A stretch of 64,000 nucleotides of DNA from Arion vulgaris (GCA_020796225.1 CM036762.1:50942407-51006406); one strand, 5' to 3'; shown: positions 10,140-20,915, numbered from the stretch's first letter. The notes: generated by a model not told the origin, from the letters alone. A program made the numbers and translations.

Positions 10140-10440
10140 TAAAGACACTCTTAAAGTGTCTCTGAAATGCTTCGATATAGACACCACGTGTGTGAATACC
10201 TGACGCAAGATCGCCAAATGTGGCTGTAACAACCAAGAGGAATTCGCATAGCTGAGAATCGTTGTGCCGTTGGGGCACAGAGAAAACGAGCTGCGCGAAC
10301 AGACCGAACACACACATGTCTAACCTTGATCATGTATGCCCCACCTGTGGTAGGGATTGTGTTCTAGGACTAGACTCTACGGTCACATCCGCACACACCA
10401 GAGAGGTGCAGCTTGCGACGTACGGCTACTATTATTATAA
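10140..10440 (+). pseudogene. LINE 3' end with C-terminal zinc finger (family L-z)
   Basis: A frame gives NLDHVCPTCGRDC followed by S..AHTRE, and the parallel copies give IGLYSHLRTHQR. This is the Cys2His2-like C-terminal finger (CPTCGRDC ... RIGLYSHxRTH) of a non-LTR element. Before it lie the KCFDIDTTRV-type and RAARKDRT-type blocks. It ends at TATTATTATAAATAAA. The family is repeated at 17,925-18,245 and 52,427-52,845. Confidence 0.8.
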
Positions 10441-10444
10441 ATAA

Positions 10445-10790
10445 ATCAATTTATAGTCTTCCTTTATATCGATAATGCCAACGCACAAACATATAAATAC
10501 CAAAGTATATAACTAAATGACCATACCCAGTACACACACAATATTCAGGCACAAGCTAAATGCTATGTAACACAGTCCCTGGGGAGTAACAACTACCATC
10601 TAATGATGTAATAACCCTTGACATGCGATCAGTGTCAGAGTAACGTAATGGACAAGTTTGACTCAAAAGAAAGCACTAGACTTGTCAACCAAACAAAGAA
10701 ATGAACAAATAACCATTCAAAATGACAGACACGTCCGCGTGGTATTTAACAATATTTTGTCTGTAGTCATGGCGGTGGTTAGAGTCTGTC
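10445..10790. other. Stretch with nothing recognised
   Basis: AT-rich, no coding frame, no repeat shared with the rest of the window that I could see. Confidence 0.4.
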
Positions 10791-10794
10791 TTTC

Positions 10795-11050
10795 TTTAAT
10801 CATGTTTTGGCTCACGTCGTCGGGATAAAAAAAGGTTTATAGAACGGGCTTTTATGTGTAAATAGTGTTTTTCACTGTCTCTGTTATTTCGGATTTCCAC
10901 CTTTTGCGTTGGACGATTTTTTACTTTGTATCCTCTGTGTCGGAATCGCATTGCTCTTTGAGGAGAACTGTCTGTTGGTAATCTGCTAACGTGGTCAAAC
11001 TATTTAATTTGTTGTTTCTAGACGAAGTTCAATAAGGATGCACCTACTTT
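10795..11050 (-). pseudogene. LINE remnant (family L-a)
   Basis: The nucleotide sequence follows 352-560 closely: GAACGGG, CTCTGTTAT, GGTAATCTGC, ATTTGTTGTTTC and similar blocks in the same order. The reading frame is destroyed. Confidence 0.7.
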
Positions 11051-11369
11051 TTTTCGATTGAACACAGGACCTACGTTTTATCGTCGGTCTTCGATATGAT
11101 TAGGAGCTCGATTTCACCTACACTGAGAACATGAATCTCTGGAAAAAATATCCTGGATGACTTCACGAGAGAGCGAACCGTGTACATTTCGCACGAGAGA
11201 AGAGTACTTAACCACTACGCCACAGAGACTCCCGGGCCCACTGTACGTTGTACGAGTTTTTCTTCAAATTCCAGCTTGTTCTATACAAGCCATTTTTACA
11301 AACTATCAAATTTAATGACTTTAAGGTTTGTTATGATTTCTCTCTCTCTCTCTTTGCCTGTTTAACCCA

Positions 11370-11815
11370 GATTGAGGCATAGGCCCTCAACCAACTCATG
11401 CCAAGTCTTCCTATCTCTAGCTATCTCCTGCAGCTCCCTCCAGCTCTTCTTTATATTGTTAATCTCCTCCTAAATCTCGTCTCCATGTATTTCTCTGCCT
11501 CCCCTTCTTTCGCTGTCCCTGTGGGTTCTAGGCAAGGACACTTCTTGTTATATTCCCTCGGTTTTCGCAAAGTGTGTCCTATCCAGCGCACTATTTTTTA
11601 AAACCTGTTCGTTCACTGGAATCTGTCTTGTTCTCTCCATAAGTTCCTCATTTGTGACCCTATCATACCATCTTATTCCCTCTATCCTGCACAGGCACCA
11701 ATTGATGAATGTTGCAATTTATGCGTTATTGTTTTAGTAATTCTCCATGTTTCTGACTCATACAGTACAACTGCTTAAACATTAGAGTTAAATATCCGAA
11801 ATTTTTTTCTCGGTA
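11370..11815 (-). pseudogene. LINE remnant (family L-i), RT C-terminal region
   Basis: On the minus strand the broken frame gives MSQKHGELLKQ-type residues, then YDRVTNEELMERTRQIPV, KNSALDRTHFAKTEG, ERRGGREIHGDEI and WRELQEIARDRKTWHELVEG, ending LCLNLG. This is the end of a non-LTR polyprotein. Short 3'-end relatives lie at about 26,010-26,070 and 26,755-26,860. Confidence 0.8.
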
Positions 11816-12009
11816 ATATGTAAGCAATTATTCTGTTTATCTGCTCTCTCTTTCTCTCTCTAACTCCCTGTCTCTACCTCTCTTTATCTCTTTCTGTATT
11901 CGTGAAACCAGTGCTTGAACTCTCTCAATTGTCAAGTGTCAGACATGACTGGAAAGTTCAAACCAGATTGGACGAACAAAAAGTCTATGACTGACAGGAA
12001 ATGTGGCAT

Positions 12010-12217
12010 TATTAACAGTTGCTGAATAATTTGAATTACATTGAGAAACAAAGAGTGAAGTGGTTTGGCCATCTAATAAGAATACATCCAAACTTCACAG
12101 TATACAGAGTCTCTATAACAGAACATCAGGAAAAAGGGCGAGAGGCAGACCGCAAAAAAGATGGTTGGCATAGCAGAATCCTGTCAAAGAGCAAAAATAA
12201 CAATCACCTAAGGAACC
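12010..12217 (+). pseudogene. LINE remnant (family L-e), left part
   Basis: It matches 7,495-7,690: NYIEKQRVKWFGHLIRIHPN, FTVYRV, then a shift in KGREADRKKDGW. It is interrupted by a LINE of family L-k and resumes at 12,843. The duplicated target CACC(T/A)AAGGAACC marks the break. Confidence 0.85.
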
Positions 12218-12842
12218 GTTTCTTCTTCTTCTGCGTTCTCACTAGATTGGGATTTGGTTTCATTCTCTAAAATCCCCAAATGGACAAAGCCTAGTCGTCT
12301 GCCTCAGATTATCAGCCACGCCATACAGTTTGTCTTCTCGTTCTCACTAGATTGGGATTTCGGATTCTCTAATAAAGGCAGCCGTCTGCCTCAGATTATC
12401 AGCCACGCCATACAGTTTGTCTTCTGCGTTCTCACTAGATTGGGATTTCGGATTCTCTAATAAAGAGCCGTCTGCCTCAGATTATCAGCCACGCATACAG
12501 TTTATCTTGGTCCCCCTAGTTGGGTTTCGTCTCTCTCGCTGCCTCAGATTATCAACCACGCCATACAGTTTGTCTTGGACACTAGTGTAAGTGGGCCCTC
12601 TACCTCTCAGCTATGCATATTTGAGGTCAGTTCTGTAAGATATGTTTTGTTGTCATACTCGCCAAGCCACAGGGGCACAGGTCATTGGTACATATCTTGA
12701 ATTTAGTGTACAGGTGGTGTCTCTTTCTGTTGTGACCCGTCCGGAGGCGAAGTATGGCTGTCTGGTCCCTTCTGGACAGTTGGTAATATCCATCGTTCTT
12801 GTTGTGTTTTGGGTGTTCTTTATCCCTCTTTGCTTTGTAGAA
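12218..12842 (-). mobile_element. LINE (family L-k), 5'-truncated insertion with a tandemly repeated 3' end
   Basis: The minus strand gives DGYYQLSRRDQTAILRLRTG, then HLYTKFKICTNDLCPCGLAS and MTTKHILQN. This is the region after RNase H with a Cys-based zinc motif. The normal terminus follows (QDKLYGVADNLRQTAAFIRN and a GAACGCAGAAGAAGAAG tail). The last 80-100 bp are present four times in tandem (12,230-12,583). The whole insert is flanked by a 13-bp target duplication (12,205-12,217 and 12,843-12,855, one mismatch), proving insertion into a family L-e copy. Confidence 0.88.
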
Positions 12843-12960
12843 CACCAAAGGAACCAGAACAGTGAAAAACAAAAGAAATACAGAAAGAAGACGACACAAC
12901 ACTGAGCAAGAACCTGAGTCAGCAGTGTGACGACAAAATAAAGAAGAATAATATGCCAAC
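12843..12960 (+). pseudogene. LINE remnant (family L-e), right part
   Basis: This continues the copy at 12,010-12,217: CCAGAACAG, then CGACACAACACTG, then GTCAGCAGTGTGACGACAAA, and the A/G-rich tail. The order follows 7,690-7,770. Confidence 0.8.
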
Positions 12961-13384
12961 ACGGTCTAACATTGTTTGTTTGTTTGTTTTGTAAGGAATT
13001 AAAGCCACTTTCAGCTGAGGCACGCACTTTCAACCTAAGAACAAGTATTGTTTTGATTATATCAGAAGGTGTAGACCAGCGTTGTTAAACGCAGGCGACA
13101 TTGGCGCATGCCCATGTTAAGAACTATGCGGTATATTTTCTTGTATGGTGCAAGTCTTGGAAATGCCGCCCTCAAATGGTTTTTTCCTTAAAATTACCTT
13201 CAATTTGATTTGTTGATTATCCGCCCCCCTTACGGTCCGCTGATGCGGCTGCCTCTCTGCGTCATAGCACGGTACGGCCTTGCCCGTGTTATACATTCAT
13301 GGCAACCTATTTTACTCTGATTACATTTCAAGACAACACAAACGCGTGCACACACTACGCACGTCTATATGGTAATACTAACAT

Positions 13385-13565
13385 CATCAAATAGCTTGTC
13401 CTGAGCAGAACGAAGTTTGTCACTCCAACAGTCCAATGGAATTTCACTTTCTCATAGGTCAGATGTCCCGTCTCTGTAGCCGTCATGTTCAAACCATTAG
13501 TTACATCCTGAATCCATCTTCTCCATGGTTGTCTTTTTCTCCTGCCGGTATGCTCTTCATTCTAT
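13385..13565 (-). pseudogene. LINE remnant (family L-l), C-terminal end
   Basis: The nucleotide order follows 59,690-59,895: AGCTTGTCCTGA, AACAGTCC, AGGTCAGATGTCC, GCCGTCATG, TCCATCTTCTCC. In the better-preserved copy these encode RPRRRWMQDVT ... LAYERERFRRTV. Confidence 0.75.
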
Positions 13566-13589
13566 TGTCTTTATGTCATGGTAGACAGA

Positions 13590-14252
13590 GAAAGACAAGA
13601 TCTATCAGAAGAGAAATAGTCATCCAGAAGAGAGAACAATATATCAGAGAAGAACAATAGATCATCCAGAAGAGAAAGTTATCCAGAAAGAGAACAAAAG
13701 ATCATCCAGAAGAGAACAAATATCATCAGAAAGAGAAAAATAGATATATCCAGAAGAGAGAAAAATAGATCATCAGAGAGAGAGACAAATCTATCAGAAA
13801 GAACAAATAGATATATCCAAAAAGAAAAAGTCATCCAGAAAGAAAAGACAAAGATCTATCCAGAAGAGAAACAAATAGATCTATCCAGAAAGAGAAGAGA
13901 ACAAATAGATCTATCCAGAAAGAGAACAAATAGATCTATCCAGAAAGAGAAGAGAACAAATAGATCTATCCAGAAAGAGAAGAGAACAAATAGATCTATC
14001 CAGAAAGAGAAGAGAACAAATAGATATATCCAGAAAGAGAAGAGAACAAATAGATCTATCCAGAAAGAGAAGAGAACAAATAGATATATCCAGAAAGAGA
14101 AGAGAACAAATAGATCTATCCAGAAAGAGAAGAGAACATAAAAGATCTATCCAGAAAGAGAAGAGAACAAATAGATATATCCAGAAAGAGAAGAGAACAA
14201 ATAGATCTATCCAGAAAGAGAAGAGAACAAATAGATCTATCCAGAAAGAACT
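13590..14252. repeat. 30-bp minisatellite (AGATCTATCCAGAAAGAGAA type)
   Basis: Regular from 13,880 on, with an extra AGAGAA in many units, and decayed at the left edge. Roughly 20 units. Confidence 0.92.
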
Positions 14253-14552
14253 CAAAATCAAAGTAAACTTGCTAATGCTATAAAAAAGAAAGACAATTGA
14301 GGTATTTTTGACATATAAAAAGACACATATAGCAGCAGGTGGTAGATGAATGCGGGAGCAGCCGACAGAGTGTCAATGGTTATAGTCTCAAAACTCACGA
14401 CGGTAGACAGAGGATCTCTGTAATAGAGACAATGGTTACGATCATGGACCAGTAAGGTCACTGCAAGGAAGGAAAGCAATGGCAGACTTTTCCAAGAAAA
14501 TGTCTAGATAAACATAATACTAACAGTATACGGAAATCCAGTATATGTAATA

Positions 14553-14810
14553 CAGGGTGTTCAACTTAAAAGCAGCCTGTGAATGGAGCTAATCTGGCAT
14601 ATATGTATGGAAATGGGAAGGTTTTGTTATGACGTAGTATAGGTCAAGGTTGTGTGATGGTGTGTAATTGTAGTGCGGGAAGGGGCGATGAACAAATGTG
14701 ACGTAGGACAAGCTAGTCAGAACCGGTTTAAATAGTAAATATACGAGATGCAATGCGTACCTGGCAAATTTCTATTTATGACTGGAGCTGCTTTTAAGTT
14801 GAACACCCTG
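14553..14810 (+). mobile_element. Mariner-type MITE, family M2
   Basis: It has the same ends and TA flanks as at 2,944 and the interior is highly similar, including GAACCGGTTTAAATAGTAAA. The length is 258 bp. Confidence 0.92.
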
Positions 14811-15024
14811 TAGTATACGCACTAGGATATTCAAGCATTAGTAACAGATGTAATAAACTAGAATTCATTATAATTAGTTTTAATAAGAGCGCAATATTGG
14901 TAGTTGTATCAGCTGTAACTGCATCAGCTGTAACTTTTGTACAACAGATGGTTGCATAACAACCAACAACAACAGCAGCAGCAGGAATCATACTATCTAA
15001 CGACTGCATTCATTTGCAATCTTC

Positions 15025-15710
15025 TTCTTCTTCTTTCAACGCCCATATCGACAACTTGTTAGCCACTCTTTATGATTTACATGGGATCTAAGAGTAAAAG
15101 CGATTGTACGATCTGCTAGTTAAGCGCATACAAGTAGGCTAGCACATACAAGTAGGCTAGCACATACAAGTAGGCTAGCACATACAAGTAGGCTAGCACA
15201 TCCGATTTATTCTTTGCTTTTATTTACTAGTGTAGCTTCCCTATGCCCCTACCTCAGTTGCCTCTTACGACATGCTTTGTAACTCGCAGTGTTACTATTC
15301 TTTGTTGGGGGACTGCCTAGAGTAGTTGATAGTAGCTCGGCCTGCTAGCTGTGAGACGCCTCATAGCTCGGGTTCGAACCTACTGTTCGGCATTTGTTCG
15401 AGTCCCCTGGTCTTACTCAGGACGATAACGTGAGTACCTCTGAAGTCGGAGAAAATCTGCCTGTATGGCGAGGGAATACTAATTACGAGTACATTGAGCA
15501 CACGGCTGCCAGTGTAAAGTAATTTACAATGTGCACGCTGCTGCCATTGTAAGAAATTGAAAAACAGATTTTCACGCAAAAATCAGTTTCAGAGATGAAA
15601 ACTTCGTCTGAGTTGAAAGCGGACGAAAGAAAAACGAAAAAAAAAAACAAAAAAAAAAAAACCCCAAACTATTCTTTGCTCTCTTGCAGGGCCCTGACAA
15701 CATACGGGTG
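15025..15710 (-). mobile_element. SINE A interrupted by a poly(A) tRNA-SINE
   Basis: Reversed SINE A runs from TTCTTCTTCTTC at 15,028 to ACTATTCTTTG at 15,304 and resumes at 15,668 with ACTATTCTTTG and the head GCAGGGCCC. Within it an 18-bp unit (ACAAGTAGGCTAGCACAT) is amplified four times (15,127-15,202). Confidence 0.85.
15305..15667 (+). mobile_element. tRNA-derived SINE, poly(A)-tailed (family T4), nested in SINE A
   Basis: A tRNA-like head has GAGTAGTTGATAGTAGCTCG (A-box-like) and GGGTTCGAACC (B box). A 3' body follows (GTGAGTACCTCTGAAGTCGG, GAGGGAATACTAATTACG) and an A-rich tail. The 11-bp target duplication ACTATTCTTTG is at 15,294-15,304 and 15,668-15,678. Confidence 0.88.
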
Positions 15711-15734
15711 AATTTGCAATAAAATGTACATAGG

Positions 15735-16070
15735 GAAGCCTCGCCTTGAGACCACTATCTTGTAGTTGTGTGAGGATTGTTTTAGTTTAGTCGTCGGATC
15801 ACCATCACTGCACGTCGAACAAATTAGTCCATAAGTGCTCTGATCTCTCCCTCAGTATGTCCATCAGCGTGTGGCGACTAACGACACCGGTTCTTTGTTG
15901 GTTTACAATTCTTCTTTGTCTGCCAGCATAGCGTTCTTGTCGAGCTACACCACACTTAACTTGGAGTTCTTGCAGTCTGGTTAGTGTTGTAGATTCACCG
16001 CTATTACGTGAATCATGTACACGTCCTCTGTCCCTTAAGGAATTTATAATATCGTGTGAGGATTACGTGT
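15735..16070 (-). pseudogene. LINE remnant (family L-r), region after RNase H
   Basis: On the minus strand an open stretch reads DIINSLRDRGRVHDSRNSGE, TRLQELQVKCGVARQERYAG, RIVNQQRTGVVSRHTLMDIL. This aligns residue by residue with 30,930-31,190 (DIVNALIERGRRED ... MEILRRRSEH). The RNase H core itself is missing. Confidence 0.85.
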
Positions 16071-16216
16071 TCCAATGATACAGTGGGCTAGGACGGCGGG
16101 ATCATGACCCTGGCAGGGCCACCCGAGCAGGATATGTCACTGAGGAGGGGACCAGACTAAATGACTCCCTGGTCTACCAGATTGTGTGGGTTTGGCTTGT
16201 GACTAACAATACCATC

Positions 16217-16382
16217 CAGTGGCGGCTCGTGGTCAGTTTTCTTGGTGGGGCCAGACACAAATTTTCGGAAAAATCATAGTTTTTGGAGTATTTACTATTA
16301 TTTGTCTATTCCGGGAAATTATTCTCCTTTTGATTATTGGTGGGGCCGGGTCCCACTGGCCCTCAATGACGAGCCGCCCCTG
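16217..16382 (+). mobile_element. hAT MITE, family M1
   Basis: The ends are CAGTGGCGGCTCGTG and GACGAGCCGCCCCTG; the length is 166 bp. Perfect 8-bp duplication ATACCATC (16,209-16,216 and 16,383-16,390). It shares the variant middle of the copy at 3,623. Confidence 0.93.
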
Positions 16383-16427
16383 ATACCATCCAATAAAACA
16401 CTTTAGAACACAACTAAATTCGAAATC

Positions 16428-16592
16428 TCACAACAACTGGGTCTGAGACAACAACTGGGTTTGAGACAACAACTGGGTCTGAGACAACAACTGGGTCTGA
16501 GACAACAACTGGGTCTGAGACAACAACTGGGTCTGAGACAACAACTGGGTCTGATACAACAACTTGGTCTGAGACAACAACTGGGTCTGAGT
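16428..16592. repeat. 18-bp minisatellite, about 9 copies
   Basis: The unit is GAGACAACAACTGGGTCT with few changes. Confidence 0.93.
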
Positions 16593-16719
16593 TGTCGACG
16601 TGAGCGTTGAAGAAGAAGTCCTAAGACACAACAACTGGTTTTCGCCCTGAGGCGATCACAACTGGTTCTAACTATCAATTTCAATGGGTTGATCAAGTGA
16701 CTAGTACTATACAATTTCA

Positions 16720-17470
16720 ATGAGGTGAGATCAAGACTGGTACTATCACATATTTCAATGTAGGTGAGACAAGACTAGTCTATCACAATTCAATGTAGGT
16801 GTGATCAACTAGTACTATCGGATATTCAATGTAGGTGAGATCAGTACTAGTACTATCACATATTTCAATGTAGGTGAGATCAAGTGACTAGTACTATCAC
16901 ATATTTCAATGTAGGTGTGATCAAGTGACTAGTACTATCACATATTTCAATGTAGGTGGATCAGTACTAGTACTATCACATATTTCAATGTAGGTGAGAT
17001 CAAGTGACTAGTACTATCACATATTTCAATGTAGGTGAGATCAGTACTAGTACTATCACATATTTCAATGTAGGTGTGATCAAGTGACTAGTACTATCAC
17101 ATATTTCAATGTAGGTGAGATCAAGTGACTAGTACTATCACATATTTCAATGTAGGTGTGATCAAGTGACTAGTACTATCGGATATTTCAATGTAGGTGA
17201 GATCAAGTTACTAGTACTAACACATATTTCAATGTAGCTGAGATCCAGTTACTAGTACTATCACATATTTCAATGTAGCTGAGATCCAGTTACTAGTACT
17301 ATCACATATTTCAATGTAGGTGTGATCAAGTGACTAGTACTATCACATATTTCAATGTAGGTGAGATCCAGTTACTAGTACTATCACATATTTCAATGTA
17401 GGTGAGATCCAGTGACTAGTACTATCACATATTTCAATGTAGGTGAGATCCAGTGACTAGTACTATCGGA
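16720..17470 (+). repeat. 41-bp minisatellite derived from SINE T5, about 18 copies
   Basis: The unit is CATATTTCAATGTAGGTGAG, ATCAAGTGACTAGTACTATC, A. The right edge runs straight into the rest of a T5 SINE (17,463-17,545: CGGAAACCAACGATAAAATA, GTAAAAGAA). Confidence 0.92.
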
Positions 17471-17704
17471 AACCAACGATAAAATATAGGCCCTATGCTC
17501 AAGTTGAGAATGTAAAAGAATTCTAGAAAGATGAAAATCGATATAAGTAAAATAACATGCTTTGCCCCGGGATACAGATAGTCCTGGTCGAGATAGTGAG
17601 GTTGACGAATAGAGAAACGTTTCCTCACTTAAATCCAAATACAGCGCAAGCTACAGTTGATATATAACGAGATTAATGGGGACGGACGATCGGCTGGTGG
17701 ACAT

Positions 17705-17917
17705 AAAAACTTTTTTTTTTTTTTCAGAAGCACTTGAGCTGAAAGATCTTCGGCTCGGTGTCATGGACATCGTAACCCTTCGGTTCAGCGCCACAAACAC
17801 CGTAAATCTGGGGAACCTATAGCTTTTCTGCCAGTCCGCGGAGTTGAACCCGCACATACAGAGGACTTGTCACCCGTAGTCCAACGTGCTACGAACACGC
17901 TGAGCACGCGGGCCATA
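17705..17917 (-). mobile_element. tRNA-derived SINE, family T2, A-tailed
   Basis: The minus strand starts at the tRNA-like head (GCGTGTTCGTAGCACGTTGG, GGGTTCAACTCCG B box), continues with GAACCGAAGGGTTACGATGT and GACACCGAGCCGAAG, and ends in an A run. Confidence 0.87.
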
Positions 17918-17924
17918 AAAACTT

Positions 17925-18245
17925 TTAAAGAGTATTAAAGTGTCTCTAAAACGCTTCGATTTAGAAATCATGTGCTGGTAATCCCTTGTTCAATATCGGC
18001 AAATGTGACACTGCACCAACACTAAGGGAACTAGCCTAGCTGGGAATCGTCGTACTGCTGAGTCGCAGAGAAAACGAGCTGCGCGGAAAAACAGAACACA
18101 CAACACCCACATGTTCAACTTTTATCATATATGTCCCACCTATGGTAGGGGATTGTGTTCCAGGATTGGACTCTACAATCACATGTCCATAACACAAGGG
18201 AGGTGCAACAACACACGTCTGCGACTGTTGTCATCATCGCTTGCG
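17925..18245 (+). pseudogene. LINE 3' end with C-terminal zinc finger (family L-z)
   Basis: It has the same block order as 10,140-10,440: GTGTCTCTAAAACGCTTCGAT, GAGAAAACGAGCTGCGCGG, CCCACCTATGGTAGG, ending GTCATCATCGCTTGCGAAGG. In frame it gives IGLYNHMS-like finger residues. Frameshifts are present. Confidence 0.75.
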
Positions 18246-18249
18246 AAGG

Positions 18250-18885
18250 AAGGCTATTAATAATCTTAAAATCTAGTAAAACCCAGTTTGACTTTAATTC
18301 CCTACAGTCAGAACAGGGATGTTGAATCTAAGTCACCAACTAAATGGTGAGATCTGTCTCCCAACGGCGTTTATGGTATAAGCCCTATCCATTGTTCTAC
18401 CGCTTGCCGCACCAGCAAGGCAAGTCACTTCCACTGATTCCGGTATGTCTGAGTATGAAAACCACTGCGAACCTCTTCAATCCCGAACCGAACACACACC
18501 CAAGTCACTTTCTACGTACACACCCAGCCTGCAACCCATGATCATACCCACTGAGTCACCAAGAATTTAAGCAGTGAGAAACCCCCACAGAGATAAATGA
18601 CTGCCTTCTAAAGGTCATTTCTCGTTACGTCCATTTCTCTGGATCCTGAGGGGAAAAAAAAACAATGGCAGAAATATGTGCTTCATTCTTGTTCTTTTAG
18701 TATCACACCATTTTGAATTATCACAAGATATCAAGCAATAATTCCACAAGGACTGTATGAACTCTGTTATGATTTCAGACAAAAGAAACCTTAGAAGAGT
18801 GCAGGTGTGACATAGATAAAATTAGAATGAAGAAATCAGAAGACATTAACCAGTATGCAATTCATAAGAACGATTAAATGGTTTC
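18250..18885. other. Possible degenerate SINE, otherwise unassigned
   Basis: 18,380-18,560 has the look of a reversed tRNA-like SINE (minus GGTGACTCAGTGGGTATGAT) but lacks a clear B box. The rest shows nothing. Confidence 0.3.
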
Positions 18886-18889
18886 TCTG

Positions 18890-18985
18890 CAGGATTTCTA
18901 AATCGTTCACTAGTATCGAAACGTTGCTGTTTATTGTCACTGTTTCTGTATTTTGTAAAACTATAGTACTTTGTTTGTACGTGCT
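18890..18985 (+). mobile_element. Penelope-like tail fragment
   Basis: The stretch ATCGAAACGTTGCTGTTTAT, then GTCACTGTTTCTGTATTTTG and AAACTATAGTACTTTGTTTG, is nearly identical to the reverse complement of 5,670-5,730. Confidence 0.7.
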
Positions 18986-18989
18986 ATTC

Positions 18990-19990
18990 ACGAAGCCCAT
19001 AAAAGTATAATACAGGCAAGGGAACACGCAAATATGGTTACCATCAAGACAGCCTTAGAATGAATACGCTACAAGTCATTAGAACAAGCACACACAAGAT
19101 CACTACATCCTCCAACACTTCTATAAAGAAGTAAATGGTGGAAGAAAAGAAAAAGAAGAATATAATACAAAAATGGAATAAAGTTCTTTTTCAATCTCTG
19201 GGCATGCGCTTAATTTACAGTTGATCACAAAATGGACAGTCAACTTGAAAACTGGCATGGTTTTCCCCAAAGTAAAGTTTTCATAAAGTTTAAATGTGAA
19301 AAGATCTACAAGATTGGAATGTGAAGAGAGAACTATCACATTACATCAAATAATTTTAGCGGTTGTTTGTTGAACAGAACGATAAAAGGTATGTAGCAAC
19401 AAGGGGAAGAAACTATGTCAAAGGGGAAGAAACTATGTCAAAGGGGAAGAAACTATGTCAAATAGTCATAGCACTGACGAGGGGGAGGGCTATGTCAATA
19501 GTTCTATTTTTATTTCTGAACAACCCATGTCTCAACTTCGTGATCCCAAGGGTGTCACACCCACACACAAAGGAAGTTTGACGGTTTGGAGAGAGCGTTT
19601 GCAAATTATTTTTTGTGTGGTGGGGATGGAAGGGGAGAGAGAGAGAGAGAATATAAAAAAACTGCCAAAGCCAGCATTTTGAAAGAAGACAAAAACTCCA
19701 CATCCCCAGGTCGACAGGTAACAAGGATTCTATTATCCACTGGTAAAATTGGTCAGGTATCCGGTGATGGTCTGTTACAGGTTTCCACTGAATAATAAAA
19801 TAGCCATGTTTCCTGTTATGTGGGCAGGATGTTACAACAAACACTCGCACACACCACAAGAATGTTCAATTTTGACATTGAACAGAGAAGAGACTAAGGT
19901 TACAAAGTAGCAAGACAGAAGCTTAATGAATTCATGAAGCACGTTGTCCGAGAGAGAATCCAATCTCCCTACCTCTATCGCTTTCGGCAA
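18990..19990. other. Stretch with short repeats only
   Basis: Apart from the 19-bp triplet at 19,400 and a GA run near 19,635, no feature is recognisable. The overlapping short frames at 19,360-19,860 have no motif. Confidence 0.4.
19400..19462. repeat. 19-bp tandem repeat, 3 copies
   Basis: AAGGGGAAGAAACTATGTC three times. Confidence 0.9.
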
Positions 19991-20020
19991 CTGAATACAT
20001 GTATGAAACATAGATGCGAA

Positions 20021-20174
20021 CAGTGGCGGCTCGTCATTAAGGGCCAGTGGGGCCGAGCCCACCAAAATAATGTGTAACGTGTATACATTAAAATATAGCC
20101 TAACCCAATTCCATGATTTTCCACACAAAAATATGTCTCGCCCCACCAACAAAACTTAGCACAAGCCGCCACTG
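20021..20174 (-). mobile_element. hAT MITE, family M1
   Basis: The ends are CAGTGGCGGCTCGTCATT and CAAGCCGCCACTG; the length is 154 bp. Perfect 8-bp duplication GATGCGAA on both sides. The strand is relative to the copy at 3,623. Confidence 0.93.
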
Positions 20175-20284
20175 GATGCGAATATATTGCACAATGTCGG
20201 GGTCTAGCTGGTATACATTTAACTACGTGTCTGAATATGTTACTACTACCAGTAATATAAGTGTAACAATATAAGTAGTAACAG

Positions 20285-20288
20285 CTTG

Positions 20289-20319
<31 letters not shown>

Positions 20320-20690
20320 AGTAGTAAGCAGAGTAGTAGTAACAACAGTGGGTGTAACATTGGTAATAGTGGTAATAGAAGTAGTAGTAGCTGCAGTTGT
20401 AGCAGAAGTAGTAGTAGCAGAAACAGAAGCCAAAGTAGCAGAAACAGCAGCCAAAGTAGCAGAAACAGCAGCCAAAGTAGTAGGAGTAGTTGCTGTTGTA
20501 GTGGTAGTAGTATTCGTAGTCGTAGCAGCAGTTGCAGTAAAAGTAGTAGTATTAGTGGTAGTAGCAGTATTAGTGGTAGTAGCGTATTAGTGGTAGTAGC
20601 AGTAAGTAGTAGCAGTATTAGTGGAGTAGCAGTAGTAGCAGTAATAGTAGTGGTAGCAGCAGGATCAGCAGTAGTAGTATTAGATGTGGC
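20285..20690 (+). repeat. (TAG)n/(GCA)n trinucleotide region
   Basis: Long imperfect GTAGTA and AGCAGA runs with an internal repeat (AGCCAAAGTAGCAGAAACAG). It leads into a tRNA-SINE and resumes at 20,925-21,105. Confidence 0.85.
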
Positions 20691-20915
20691 GTCTGTGGCT
20701 TAGGGGATAGTGACTCGGTCTATTAATCCCGACGTTCTGAGTTCGAATCACGCTGCGGACAGTTTGGTTGCAAATTGTTTCGCGTGATTTTTACAAAAGG
20801 ACGATGGCACCACCTTCAGAAAGCAATGACAAACTACTGAACGTATTAATGTTAAAAATCACAAACATCGTTTTAAAAGCTAGGGTTGATTCGCAAAGTC
20901 CTGTAAAGGATATGC
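20684..20915 (+). mobile_element. tRNA-derived SINE, family T1
   Basis: The head GCGTCTGTGGCTTAGGGGAT is A-box-like and GAGTTCGAATC is a good B box. The shared 3' body CAGAAAGCAATGACAAACTA, CTGAACGTAT follows. It lies inside a trinucleotide-rich region. Confidence 0.88.

Noticed and set aside
13911..14261. 116-codon minus frame (SFWIDLFVLF repeats)
   Set aside because: It comes from the 30-bp minisatellite.
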